Assembly (NCBI GenBank): GCA_023957575.1
Contig: JAMLGU010000001.1
Span: forward strand, 372,001 to 436,000
Origin: Chitinophagaceae bacterium
GTDB lineage: Bacteria; Bacteroidota; Bacteroidia; Chitinophagales; Chitinophagaceae
Direction: 5' to 3'
Length of the DNA: 64,000 bases
Shown here: positions 19,022 through 29,700 of the stretch, piece after piece
How positions within the stretch are numbered: position 1 is the first letter of the stretch
Layout: each line of letters begins with the position of its first letter
The notes under the pieces: generated by a model
Databases searched by the model: none
What the model saw: only the letters and a program-made list of their open reading frames with translations
What the model was told of the DNA's origin: nothing
Program-made: the position numbers and the translations under genes

Positions 19022-20527
19022 ATGAAATTTACTTTTAAATATAGAATAAATTTTTGGATCGCCATTTTATCCCCCTTTATATTATTTTTATCATGTGCCA
19101 AAAATGGTAATCCCAATAATCTGCCTACTTCGGTTAATGAATCTGAGTACATCAGACCCAATACCAATACTGATGCCATAAAAATATTGGCTATCGGCAA
19201 TAGTTTTTCAGAGGATGCAATAGAATCGCACTTATATGATTTGGCGAAGTCCGACGGGAAAAAAATAATTATTGGAAATTTATATATAGGCGGCGCTTCG
19301 TTGGAGCTGCATGTTCAAAATGCCAAATCAGGAGGTGCCGTTTATGAATACCGAAAAATAGGCGCTGATGGTATCAAAAAGAACTATACCAAAACTGCTA
19401 TCCAGTCGGCTTTGATTGATGAAAGCTGGGATTATGTCAGTTTTCAGCAGGTGAGTCAAAATAGTGGGCAATACAACTCGTTTGAGAGTTCTTTGCCTGT
19501 TTTGTACAGTTATGTAAAGGATCATAACAAAAATGCAAATACCAAATATATCTTGCATCAAACATGGGCTTATGCACAAAATTCCACACATGAAGGCTTT
19601 GCGAACTACAATAAAAATCAAATGAACATGTACAATGCCATTGTAGATGCCTATAACAAAGCAAAAGCTTTAATTTCTGCAAGCATGATTGTGCCAAGTG
19701 GCACAGCCATACAAAATGCAAGAACCAGTGTGGTTGGTGATAATTTTTGCAGAGATGGTTATCATCTGACCATTCCAATGGGCAGATACCTTGCCGCCTG
19801 CACCTGGTATGAAGCAATTTTTGCAAAATCGGTAGTCGGCAATAAATACAAACCAAATGAACTTTCGGATTTTGAAGCAGCTATTTGCCAAAATGCGGCT
19901 CATTTTGCAAACCAACAACCCAATACTGTTACAGAGATGGTGAATTTTCAGGGAGATGGAAACTTTTCTGGTTCAATATTTTTAAATTTTGGCACTGCTG
20001 CACCACCTGCAGGCTGGAACGGACTTACTAATTTTACCGAAGGCTCATCTACTGCCCTGAAAAATAATACCAATAATTATACCGGTGTTGGCGCTACCAT
20101 TACAGAGAGATTTAATGGTCAAAATACTGCCGGTGAAGCATCTACCACTACCGAGTTTAATATGCCTACCATTGTATCGCAAAATTCTTACTTTGGTAAT
20201 TCAAAGGCAACTTTTGGCGGTATGCTGATAAAGCAAAGTAAGGTTAAAATAACTGGACTTAATAAAGACATGAAGTACAATTTCTGCTATTTTGGTTCCA
20301 GATCTGCATCATCCGACAATAGAGATACTAAATTTATAACTGCCGGTAAAAATACAGTAGTAGTAAGCCAAAATACCTCAAATAACAAAACAGAAATTGT
20401 GTGTGCGCAAAACGTGCAGCCCAATGATTCGGGAGAAATAGAAATTACTGTTACTGCCGGAGATGCAAACAATAACGGCAACGGGTTCTACTATATCAAT
20501 GCTATGCGAATAACTAAGGCCAATTAA
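19022..20527 (+). CDS. DUF4886 SGNH-hydrolase-like lipoprotein
   Basis: A 501-residue secreted lipoprotein with a lipobox cysteine at 25 (FLSC). Residues about 55-300 form a DUF4886/SGNH-type domain: block I is ILAIGNSFSEDA, and DGYHLT supplies the usual Asp-x-x-His near the end. A C-terminal beta-sandwich-like domain follows (about 310-501). SGNH enzymes are esterases, so it may remove acyl or succinyl substituents from the glucan, which is an inference. It lies between susD and the GH144 gene and shares their transcription direction. Confidence 0.78.
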   Translation: MKFTFKYRINFWIAILSPFILFLSCAKNGNPNNLPTSVNESEYIRPNTNTDAIKILAIGNSFSEDAIESHLYDLAKSDGKKIIIGNLYIGGASLELHVQNAKSGGAVYEYRKIGADGIKKNYTKTAIQSALIDESWDYVSFQQVSQNSGQYNSFESSLPVLYSYVKDHNKNANTKYILHQTWAYAQNSTHEGFANYNKNQMNMYNAIVDAYNKAKALISASMIVPSGTAIQNARTSVVGDNFCRDGYHLTIPMGRYLAACTWYEAIFAKSVVGNKYKPNELSDFEAAICQNAAHFANQQPNTVTEMVNFQGDGNFSGSIFLNFGTAAPPAGWNGLTNFTEGSSTALKNNTNNYTGVGATITERFNGQNTAGEASTTTEFNMPTIVSQNSYFGNSKATFGGMLIKQSKVKITGLNKDMKYNFCYFGSRSASSDNRDTKFITAGKNTVVVSQNTSNNKTEIVCAQNVQPNDSGEIEITVTAGDANNNGNGFYYINAMRITKAN

Positions 20528-20567
20528 TAATAAGAATTTTAAATTATCTTATAGTTTTTTCAATAAA

Positions 20568-20608
20568 TTTGGCAGTACCTTTCTAATAAGGCGCTGCCAA
20601 AAATTTTT
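20568..20608 (+). terminator. Terminator or attenuator just ahead of the GH144 gene
   Basis: An 8-bp perfect stem TTTGGCAG / CTGCCAAA (20568-20575 and 20594-20601) is followed by AATTTTT, and the GH144 start codon is only a few bases further on. It could end the susCD transcript or tune expression of the enzyme. Confidence 0.6.
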
Positions 20609-20612
20609 GATT

Positions 20613-21971
20613 ATGTCATTAAAAGTATTTTTATCAGCCGGTATCCTCCTACTGGCCTCCTTGAGTTGTTTCGGCCAAAAAATGATAAACAAAAAGCCGG
20701 TATCCACCATGCCGTTTACTTTGCAGATTAATAAAAACATCAGCGATTCCGCCTTGGTTGATCTGGTACAAAAACAAACCCTTCGATACTTTTGGGAATT
20801 TGCGCATCCTGTAAGCGGCATGGCCCGAGAAAGGAGCAACGAAACCTTCAACTATGGCAATGAAGTAGTTACCACCGGCGGAACCGGTTTTGGAGTAATG
20901 GCTATTGTAGTGGGTGTTAGCAGAGGCTGGATAGAACGGGATACGGCTGCTCGATTTTTATTGAAGATGGTGAAATGGCTTGCCAAAGCAGATTCTTATC
21001 ATGGGGTGTTCCCTCACTGGTATCATGGCCAAACCGGCAGAACAATTCCCTTTAGCCGAAAGGATGATGGAGCCGACCTGGTAGAATCTTCCTTCTTATT
21101 GCAAGGACTATTAACGGTAAGACAATATTTTAATGGCGAAAACAACCTCGAGCGTGAATTAAGGGGTCGTATCAACAGCCTGTGGAACGAAGTAGAGTGG
21201 GATTGGTTTACCCGCGAGGGCAGAGAAGTTCTTTACTGGCACTGGAGCCCCAATAACGGATGGGCAATGAATTTTCCTTTGCGGGGTTTTAATGAATGTT
21301 TTCTCACATATATACTTGCAGCCTCTTCCGATAAATATCCGGTCTCCGACAAAGTTTATCACGGAGGCTGGGTGGAAAGCAGCCATTTTTTTAATGGGAA
21401 AACATTTTATGGTTACACCCTGCCATTAGGTTTTGATTATGGAGGCCCTTTATTTTTTTCGCATTATTCGTTCCTTGGTCTTTCGCCAAAGGGTCTTAAA
21501 GACCGCTATGCTGATTACTGGCAGCAAAACCAAAACCATAGTTTAATCAACTTCAGCTATTGTGTTGACAATCCCAAGGGGTTTAAAGGATATGCACCCA
21601 ATTGCTGGGGGCTTACTGCCAGTGATGACCCCAATGGGTATGACGCCCACTCGCCTACCAATGACAATGGTACCATTTCACCCACTGCGGCTCTTTCAGC
21701 TTTCCCCTATACACCTGAAAAATCTATGGCTGCTCTCCGCTATTTTTATACCGAATTAGGCGATAAAATCTGGGGTGAATACGGTTTTACCGATGCTTTC
21801 AATCTTTCTAAAAATTGGTTTGCCAATAGTTATCTGGCTATTGATCAGGGCCCGATAATTGTAATGATCGAAAATTATCGTACCGGCTTATTGTGGAATT
21901 TATTTATGAGTGCGCCTGAAATAAAAAACGGATTGATGAAGTTAGGTATCAAAAGCCAATATTATCAATAA
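20613..21971 (+). CDS. GH144 endo-beta-1,2-glucanase (SGL type)
   Basis: A secreted enzyme of 452 residues from ATG 20613, with an N-terminal signal peptide (LLLASLSCFGQ). The pattern LVQKQTLRYFWEFAHPVSGMARERS, TGGTGFGVMAIVVGVSRGW, HWYHGQTG and DDGADLVESSFLLQGLLT is that of the glycoamylase-like/GH144 family, whose characterised member is the Chitinophaga pinensis endo-beta-1,2-glucanase. The length also matches. It closes the ECF-FecR-SusCD locus and so suggests beta-1,2-glucan as the substrate. Its 3' end overlaps the convergent GH3 gene by 23 bp. Confidence 0.85.
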   Translation: MSLKVFLSAGILLLASLSCFGQKMINKKPVSTMPFTLQINKNISDSALVDLVQKQTLRYFWEFAHPVSGMARERSNETFNYGNEVVTTGGTGFGVMAIVVGVSRGWIERDTAARFLLKMVKWLAKADSYHGVFPHWYHGQTGRTIPFSRKDDGADLVESSFLLQGLLTVRQYFNGENNLERELRGRINSLWNEVEWDWFTREGREVLYWHWSPNNGWAMNFPLRGFNECFLTYILAASSDKYPVSDKVYHGGWVESSHFFNGKTFYGYTLPLGFDYGGPLFFSHYSFLGLSPKGLKDRYADYWQQNQNHSLINFSYCVDNPKGFKGYAPNCWGLTASDDPNGYDAHSPTNDNGTISPTAALSAFPYTPEKSMAALRYFYTELGDKIWGEYGFTDAFNLSKNWFANSYLAIDQGPIIVMIENYRTGLLWNLFMSAPEIKNGLMKLGIKSQYYQ

Positions 21972-24918
21972 CCATTTCCCCAACGCCCAATCCTTTATAG
22001 ATGGCATCCTGAATTTTTCCTCTGATGTTCATACTGCTCAGGCGCGGGTTGTTGCGAGTAGGATTCACACGATTCGAAAGAAAAATGTACAGAATATTGT
22101 ATTGTGGATCTACCCAAACGCAAGTGCCGGTAAATCCGGTATGGCCATAGGTTTGGGCTGAAGACAGCTCGCTGGGATATCGCTCCACCGGATAATCTCC
22201 GTTTCTTTTTTTCAATAATTCTTCGGGCTTTTCGGGTTTATCGAAACCATAACCCCGCCTGCTGATAGGGCTGTGATAGCCGGTAAAATACCGGATGGTT
22301 TCCCAAGATAAAAATCTTTTTCCGTTCAACTCGCCGCCATTCATCAGCATCTGATACATTTTGCCCAAATTATATGCATCCGAAAAAAGACCGGCATGGC
22401 CTGCTACACCTCCGCCCAATGCAGCGCCCTCGTCATGTACTGTTCCTTGCAATAATTGATTCCGAAAACCGGTTTCATTTTCGGTAGGCACTATTTCGTT
22501 CTGTGCAAACCGTTCCAAAGGATGATAACCTGTTGTTTCCATGTGCATCGGTATATAAAAGCTATCCCGTATATATTTATCTAAAGGCTGACCGGTAAGC
22601 GATTCTACCATTTTGCCCAGAAACCAAAAATCATTATCGCTATACACATATTTTTTTCCCTGTGGGGTGATGGGGCTTTCTATTATTCTTTTCCAGATGG
22701 TATCCTTCCAGTCATCCCGAATATACAAACCTCGGGCCACCTGAGTTGTAAACCCTTCCTGTGCAGCAGTTCTATATAATTCGGCTTTAGGATTACCCGA
22801 AGAATCCAAGGTTTCTTTATAAAAAGCAATGAAAGGCACCATACCCGCCTCATGCAAAAGAATATTTTCTATAGTTAGTTTTGCCTTATTGGTTTTTTTT
22901 GTCCATGGCAGATAGTCAGCTAATTTTTTTTTTAAATCTATCTTCCCTTCCTCAAATAATTTCATGATGGCGAGGGTTGTCACCGAAATTTTTGTAACCG
23001 ATGCCAAGTCAAATATGCTGCTAATCGTCATTGGCCGGGCATCCGCATCATATTCATAGTTTCCAAATGCCTTATGGTAAATAATTTCTCCATCTTTTGC
23101 GGCTAAGATAACACACCCGGGGTAGGCTTTTTTTTTAATACCATCCCAGGCAATTGAGTCAACCGCCGCAAACCGATCATCGCCAATTGGGAATATGGAA
23201 TATCGCCCATTGATGTTGAGAGCCACTCCATAGCCAAAATTATACTTACAAACCGAAACGGGTAGCTTGCCTTTTGCCTTAAATGCCCCCTGTAGCCAGT
23301 CAGCAGCCACATTCTGAAATGCAGCATCATCCTCATAAGCTATTGCCAATGATTTGGCAGTACAGAAATTTTGTGCTGCCAAAGGATTTCCAAAAACAAT
23401 CGTCATTGCATTCGTATTGTTCAGGCTGTACCAGTTTTGCATAGCACTTTGGGTAATGCCAAAATTGCCGGCTCCTTTTCGCAAACCCAAACCATGAAAC
23501 CCGATAACCACTGCATCATATTTGCCCTGCTCAATTGATTTTGCTACCGCACCACCCTTACCCGCTGCATCAGCATAACCAATATTGAAAACATCAGCCC
23601 CAAGGTCTTCTTTAAGTCTTTTTGCAAGTGCATTGTTCGCACTACCACCAAAAGCTATGTATGCTACCTTTTTATTTTTATTGAGCGGCAGCGTAAAAAA
23701 CTCATTTCTGAAAGTATTGGGATTTACAATATTTAACAACGTGAGCGATTCCTGTGCTACTTTGCTTCTTATATTATCAGTTTCTTTGTTCAGGTCTTCC
23801 AGCAGGTTATTGGTATCAATCGGCTTCATTTTGTAAAGACCCAAGTTATACTTTGCCAACAATACTTTCTTGGTTTTTTCTTCAATATCTTTCCAGCTGA
23901 GTTTTTTTCTTTTAATGGCATCCTTTATAGCCTTAATAGCGCCCGGAACGCTTTCGGGCAGACAAAGCATGTCATTACCCGCAATCAATGCCTCTACAGC
24001 AATGGTGCCACCTGGAAAAAATTTGGCCACACCCTTCATCTCCAGCGCATCGGTAAAAGTAAGGCCGGTGAAACCCAATTCTTTTCTTAGCAACCCATCT
24101 ACTGCATTTTTAGAAATAGAAGTGGCCCGATTGGCTGTAGCATCAATGGATGGCACGTACAGATGACCGATCATCACGCTCTGCACTCCTGCTTTTATCA
24201 ATTCTTTGAAAGGATACAATTCCAGTTCATTGAGTTGTGTCATTGTTTTGTTAATGACGGGGAGGTCTAAGTGCGAATCTACTGCCACATCGCCATGCCC
24301 CGGAAAATGCTTGGCACAGGCCATGATACCGGCATCCTGCATTCCTTTCATGTAAGCAATGCCCATTGCTGTTACTTTATATTTGTCTTCACCAAAGGAG
24401 CGATAGCCAATTACAGGGTTGTTTGGATTATTGTTAATGTCCACCACCGGTGCGTAATTTACATGCACGCCCAAACGCTTGCATTGCTCACCCACTGCTT
24501 TTCCCATTTCATAGACCAATCCTGTATCCTGCATGGCGCCGAGCGTTATCTGATAAGGAAAGCGTGTAACACTATCGAGCCGCATTCCCAAGCCATACTC
24601 ACCATCAATAGTAATCATCAAAGGTGTTTTAGCAATGGATTGATAGTAATTGGTCAGTTTTGCCTGCCTTACCGGGCCTCCCTGAAAGAAACACAAAGAA
24701 CCCACATTATACTTTTTAATATCATTCACCACTTTGTTGATATGATCCTGAGGCAGATTGGAGTGGGCTCTGATAATCATCAACTGAGCTATACGCTGAT
24801 CATTGTTCAGGCTTTTGTAAACGCTATCCACCCATTGCTCCGCAGTCAGACTGCTTTTGTACTGGGCATTTGCAAATAATGAAACCAAAATCAGAAGTAA
24901 TAAAAAAAACTTTTTCAT
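21949..24918 (-). CDS. GH3 beta-N-acetylglucosaminidase (NagZ-like) fused to a beta-lactamase-like serine hydrolase
   Basis: A 989-residue secreted two-enzyme fusion. Residues about 30-370 are a GH3 domain with the NagZ signature KHFPGHGDVAVDSHLDLP (His-Asp acid/base pair) and the nucleophile motif TFTDALEMKGV. A middle domain of about 200 residues follows. The C-terminal 380 residues are a class C beta-lactamase-like fold with SVTK (SxxK) and YSDN motifs. The NagZ signature points to peptidoglycan turnover rather than to the neighbouring glucan locus. The same fusion is widespread in Bacteroidota. The gene is convergent with the GH144 gene. Confidence 0.9.
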   Translation of the reverse strand: MKKFFLLLLILVSLFANAQYKSSLTAEQWVDSVYKSLNNDQRIAQLMIIRAHSNLPQDHINKVVNDIKKYNVGSLCFFQGGPVRQAKLTNYYQSIAKTPLMITIDGEYGLGMRLDSVTRFPYQITLGAMQDTGLVYEMGKAVGEQCKRLGVHVNYAPVVDINNNPNNPVIGYRSFGEDKYKVTAMGIAYMKGMQDAGIMACAKHFPGHGDVAVDSHLDLPVINKTMTQLNELELYPFKELIKAGVQSVMIGHLYVPSIDATANRATSISKNAVDGLLRKELGFTGLTFTDALEMKGVAKFFPGGTIAVEALIAGNDMLCLPESVPGAIKAIKDAIKRKKLSWKDIEEKTKKVLLAKYNLGLYKMKPIDTNNLLEDLNKETDNIRSKVAQESLTLLNIVNPNTFRNEFFTLPLNKNKKVAYIAFGGSANNALAKRLKEDLGADVFNIGYADAAGKGGAVAKSIEQGKYDAVVIGFHGLGLRKGAGNFGITQSAMQNWYSLNNTNAMTIVFGNPLAAQNFCTAKSLAIAYEDDAAFQNVAADWLQGAFKAKGKLPVSVCKYNFGYGVALNINGRYSIFPIGDDRFAAVDSIAWDGIKKKAYPGCVILAAKDGEIIYHKAFGNYEYDADARPMTISSIFDLASVTKISVTTLAIMKLFEEGKIDLKKKLADYLPWTKKTNKAKLTIENILLHEAGMVPFIAFYKETLDSSGNPKAELYRTAAQEGFTTQVARGLYIRDDWKDTIWKRIIESPITPQGKKYVYSDNDFWFLGKMVESLTGQPLDKYIRDSFYIPMHMETTGYHPLERFAQNEIVPTENETGFRNQLLQGTVHDEGAALGGGVAGHAGLFSDAYNLGKMYQMLMNGGELNGKRFLSWETIRYFTGYHSPISRRGYGFDKPEKPEELLKKRNGDYPVERYPSELSSAQTYGHTGFTGTCVWVDPQYNILYIFLSNRVNPTRNNPRLSSMNIRGKIQDAIYKGLGVGEMVIDNIGF

Positions 24919-25098
24919 AATCGCTTACAGAAAATATTTTTTAGGGTTACGGAACAATCATTATGATAAAAGGTTGCACACAAACTCCTCTCTTTTCAGA
25001 GGCGAAAGATAAGCATTTTTTAATTGGGGGAGTAACCGGTAAACAAAAATATTCAGTTGAATGTTGTTTGTAAAGAATTACTATCCAACCATATATTT

Positions 25099-25638
25099 TT
25101 AGTAATAAGGACTAATTAATAAATACAAAATCGGTCCTGTAACCGCTACGTACAACCATAGAGGCCAGGTAATTTTTGCAATCTTTCTATGTTTCTCAAA
25201 GTCGCCCGTAAGCCCGTTGTACGCCGAAAACATAATGAATGGCAACACAACGGCTGCCAACGGTATATGCGTCATCAACACAAAGTAATACAAATACCTG
25301 ACAAATCCATCACCGCCAAACTTTGTTTCACCGGCCAAAAGATGATGTGCCACATAGCTTAATAAAAATAGAATGGATAAAAATAACGCCGTAATGATCA
25401 ATCTCTTGTGCAGCAAATACTTTTTCGCTTTCACCGCTACCAAGGCCAAAACAAGCAAAATGGCCACAAGGGAGTTGATTACTGCATTTGCCAACGCAAA
25501 TATGCGAATATCGAAACCCGGATCTATATTGAGTTTTACACGCCCTAATGCCGTAATCATCAAAAACAAAACGGCCGAAATAGAATAAATCAGCGTCTTT
25601 GCTTTTTTATCATTTTTTTTCCACGAAGGTTTCAGCAT
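25099..25638 (-). CDS. DUF420 membrane protein
   Basis: A 179-residue protein with about five predicted membrane helices and conserved histidines (YVAHHLLAG, LMTHIPLA, KHRKIAK). This matches DUF420, a family that often sits near cytochrome oxidase and SCO1 genes and is thought to act in copper or haem centre assembly. The start overlaps the end of the SCO1-like gene by 29 bp, so the two are translated together. Its precise role is unknown. Confidence 0.85.
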   Translation of the reverse strand: MLKPSWKKNDKKAKTLIYSISAVLFLMITALGRVKLNIDPGFDIRIFALANAVINSLVAILLVLALVAVKAKKYLLHKRLIITALFLSILFLLSYVAHHLLAGETKFGGDGFVRYLYYFVLMTHIPLAAVVLPFIMFSAYNGLTGDFEKHRKIAKITWPLWLYVAVTGPILYLLISPYY

Positions 25639-26434
25639 TTTTTTTCTTTTTAAACATAATCAAATAAAGGCCTATTGCCACACCGGCAATTAGAAATACG
25701 AATGTCATAATTTTTATCAGCCCGGTGTTTTTGTTCTTTTCGTTATGATTTTTTTCAAGTGTAAGCATCACCACATCTCTCGAAAGCTGTTTCAATGAAG
25801 CATCATCGAGTCCGCGATAATAACCACGAATATTGCGCGAACTGTCAATCAGCACAAACATATCTGAGTGAATAAAATCCTCATCCACCCCTTTGCCGTC
25901 CATCACAGCCAGTTTCAGATGATTGAGCGCCAGATCATAAATTGTTTTTTTATCTCCGGTAAGCAAGTCCCAGTTTTCGGGATTAATTTGAAACTTATCT
26001 GCCCATTGTTTTAGTCGGGGTACCGAATCTCTTTCGGGGTCAATTGAAAATGAAACAAACTGAATGAAAAGATTGGTCTTGTCGCCTACGCGCTGTGCAT
26101 TGGTGATAGACTCCTGCAGATTTTTCATGTTTCGGGTGAGCGGCGGACATATCGTGGGGCAATGGGTAAAAAAGAAATCGGCAATGATGACTTTATTTTT
26201 ATATTTATCCAGTGTCACCGCTTCGCCAAGTTGATTAGTCAGCTTAAAATCAGGTAGTTTATGCCAGAGGGTATCATTTACCTGTTTGCCGTTTTTCACC
26301 ATTGTGGCAACACTATCCGGAATATAATGCCCCGGCATTTGCAATGCCGATTCACTATAATATTTTAGTGCGAAGTAACAAATAAGAGGTACTATCAAAA
26401 CCATCAGTACCGCATAAAACGCCTTTTTACTCAA
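25610..26434 (-). CDS. SCO1/SenC-family copper chaperone
   Basis: A 274-residue thioredoxin-fold protein with an N-terminal membrane helix, the copper-binding THCPTICPP motif (C92, C96) and a distal histidine in FIHSDMFVL. SCO proteins deliver copper to the CuA site of cytochrome oxidase. A C-terminal membrane helix (IMTFVFLIAGVAIGLYLIMF) gives a second anchor. The assigned start is TTG at 26434, with an in-frame ATG ten codons later as the alternative. It is divergent from cas12a. Confidence 0.9.
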   Translation of the reverse strand: MSKKAFYAVLMVLIVPLICYFALKYYSESALQMPGHYIPDSVATMVKNGKQVNDTLWHKLPDFKLTNQLGEAVTLDKYKNKVIIADFFFTHCPTICPPLTRNMKNLQESITNAQRVGDKTNLFIQFVSFSIDPERDSVPRLKQWADKFQINPENWDLLTGDKKTIYDLALNHLKLAVMDGKGVDEDFIHSDMFVLIDSSRNIRGYYRGLDDASLKQLSRDVVMLTLEKNHNEKNKNTGLIKIMTFVFLIAGVAIGLYLIMFKKKKNAETFVEKK

Positions 26435-26734
26435 TTTAAATTTCTTTAATATAAAAAATACCTGCCCTTTCAGTTATTGAATGGACTAAATGCAAAAATC
26501 GCAAATATTTGGCAAGAATGGGTGTTTTTTTAAAATGAATGTGAATTAAAATATTATTTGAATAGCAACATTTGTTAACAAAAAATAAATAACTTTCGCA
26601 ATTATATATCGTATCCAATTTTAATGTTTATGTGTGTTTTTCGATTAGCCAAAAAACTATTACAAAAAAGGATATTGCTTTACTAAAACAATGGGTAAAT
26701 ATTTTTTTAGGAATCAATTATTAAACCAATTTTT
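26435..26734. other. 300-bp gene-free region between sco1 and cas12a
   Basis: AT-rich divergent intergenic region that must hold the promoters of both the SCO1-like gene and the CRISPR-Cas operon. A weak candidate pair is TTTG at 26571-26574 and TAACTTTC at 26590-26597, but the spacing is short. No CRISPR repeat-like hairpin, tracrRNA-like element or small gene was seen. Confidence 0.6.
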
Positions 26735-29700
26735 ATGATATCCAATCTTACATCATTTAGAAACAAATACCAACTTTCCAAAACCCTGAGGTTTGAATTG
26801 AAACCGATAGGTAAAACCCTCGAACACATCCAAACAAAAGGCTTAATCAGCGAGGATGAAAAACGAGCAGAAAGCTACCAGAAAATGAAAAAAACCATTG
26901 ATGGTTTTCACAAACATTTTATTGAGTTGGCCATGAGCACCGTTAAGCTGACAAAGCTGGAGGCTTTTCAGGAATTGTTCAATGCAAGCCCTGAGCGCAA
27001 AAAAGAAGAAAGTTATAAAAAAGAATTAGAGAAAGTACAGGATAGTTTAAGAAAGGAAATCGTAAAAGGGTTTTCTACAGGAGAAGCCAAAGAGATTTTT
27101 GCCAAGATTGATAAAAAAGAACTCATCACTGAATTGCTGGAGCAATGGATACTGCAACAAAAAGAAGAAGATATTTATTTTGACGAAAAATTCAAGAACT
27201 TCACTACTTATTTTGGCGGCTTTCACGAGAACAGAAAAAATATGTATTCCGACAAAGCTCAAAGCACCGCTATTGCCTTTCGCCTGATTCACGAAAACCT
27301 GCCTAAGTTTTTGGAGAATATCAAAATCTTTGAAAAAGTAAAAGCAGCACCAGAAGTATATGAAAAATGCCAAACACTCTACAAAGAAATTGAAGCGTAT
27401 TTGAATATCACTCAAATTGATGAAGCTTTTGAATTGGATTATTACAATGAGGTTTTGACACAAAAACAAATTGATGTTTATAACCTAATCATAGGAGGAA
27501 GAACTGCAGAAGAAGGCAAAAAGAAAATTCAAGGATTGAATGAGTATATCAATTTGTACAACCAAAAACAAGAAAAAAGTAAAAGAATACCTAAGCTAAA
27601 AATATTGTATAAACAAATATTGAGTGATAGAGGCAGTACTTCTTTTATGGCAGAAAGTTTTTCTGAAGACCAAGAAGTTCTAGATGCTATTGAGGAATAT
27701 TTTAAGTTTTATTTACTAGCTTTTCAAGCAGACGGCAAAGACGATACGGAGAATGTATTGGAAAAAGTAAAAGAACTATTGGCCAATTTGAAAGAGTATG
27801 ATTTGAGTAAAATCTACCTTAGAAATGATACGAAAATTACCAATATTTCCCAGAAAATATTTGGCAACTACGGGGTGTTTACTACGGCATTAGAATATTA
27901 TTACGCTACAGTGGTAAAACCGGATTTTCAGAAAGAATATGAAAAAGCCAATCAGAAGAAGCGGGATACTTTAGATAAAGCACAAGCACAATTTGTAAAG
28001 CAATCGTATTTATCTATCGAACTGCTACAAAAGGCGATTGATGCTTATATCGTCACCATAGATAAAGAGGAAGAAATCTATAAAAGATACAGCCCTAATT
28101 GCATAGCCGATTATTTCAGAGATTATTTTAAGGCGGAGAAAGAAGAAGGCAAGGATAAAGAATTTGGCTTGATAGATAATATCAAAGCGAAGTATTCCTG
28201 CATACAGGGATTGTTGGGAACAGATTATCCGGAGGATAAAAAATTAGTGCAGCAAAAAGAAGAGCTCTTCAATATCAAGGCTTTTTTGGACAGCTTGATG
28301 GAGTTGCTACATTTCGTAAAACCTTTGTCTTTGCCCAATGACAGTATTTTAGAAAAAGACCAGAATTTTTACGGACAGTTTGAACCCTGGATGGAGCAAT
28401 TGAATGGCCTGATTCCTTTGTACAATAAGGTGAGAAACTATGCCACACAGAAGCCATACAGCGAGGAGAAGTTTAAATTGAATTTTGAGAATAGTACTTT
28501 ATTAGATGGTTGGGATGTAAACAAAGAAGAAGCCAATACTTCTGTGTTATTCATGAAAGAAGGGAATTATTATTTGGGAATAATGGATAAAAATCAAAAC
28601 AAAATTTTCCGAAATATCCCTAAAGCAACAAGCGAAAATTGTTTCCAAAAGGTGAATTACAAATTGCTTCCCGGAGCTAGTAAAATGTTGCCTAAAGTAT
28701 TTTTCAGTAATAAAAATATTGACTTTTTCAATCCTAATGAAGAGATTTTAAGAATCAGAAATCACAGTACACATACAAAAGGAGGAACGCCTCAAGCAGG
28801 ATTTGAGAAATTGGATTTCAATATTCACGACTGTCATCAGATGATTGATTTCTTTAAAGAATCCATTAACAAACATCCCGAATGGAAAAATTTCGGCTTT
28901 GAATTTTCGCCTACTCAAAATTATGAAAGCATTGACGCTTTTTATCGCGAAGTGGAATTTCAGGGATATAATATTTCCTATACTCCGATTGACGAAAGTC
29001 ATATCCATCAATTGGTTGACGAAGGCAAACTCTATCTTTTCCAAATCTACAACAAAGATTTTTCAACTTATAGCAAAGGCAAACCCAATATGCACACGAT
29101 GTATTGGAAGGCTCTTTTTGATGAAAAAAATCTAAAAGATGTTGTCTATAAATTGAATGGACAAGCAGAAGTTTTCTACCGAAAAAGTTCTATTAAAAAT
29201 CCTGTAGTGCACAAAGCCAATGAAGCAGTTGCCAATAAGAACCCTTTGGCAGAAAAGAAAGAGAGCGTGTTTGAATATGATTTGGTAAAAGACAAAAGGT
29301 ACACCCTAGATAAGTTTCAGTTCCACATTCCGATTACCATCAACTTTAAGGTAACCGGCAAAGAATTTATCAATCAGGATGTATTGGATTTTTTACATCA
29401 AAACCCCGATGTCAATATCATTGGATTGGACAGGGGTGAAAGACATTTGATTTATCTGACCTTGATCAATCAAAAGGGAGAAATCATTTTGCAGGAATCA
29501 TTGAATAATATTACTGCCGAAAATCATCCGATTACAACGCCTTACCACGAACTACTGGACAAAAAAGAAAAAGAAAGAGACGAAGCCAGAAAAAGCTGGG
29601 GAACCATTGAAAACATTAAGGAACTTAAAGAAGGTTATATCTCACAAGTGGTGCATAAAATAGCCAAACTAATGGTGCAATACAATGCCATAGTGGTGAT

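Noticed and set aside
21949..21971. Frameshift or misassembly where the GH144 and GH3 genes overlap
   Set aside because: Both C-termini are intact and a 23-bp convergent overlap is ordinary.
26435..26734. A tracrRNA for the type V system
   Set aside because: No anti-repeat was seen, and Cas12a and Cas12a2 do not need one.
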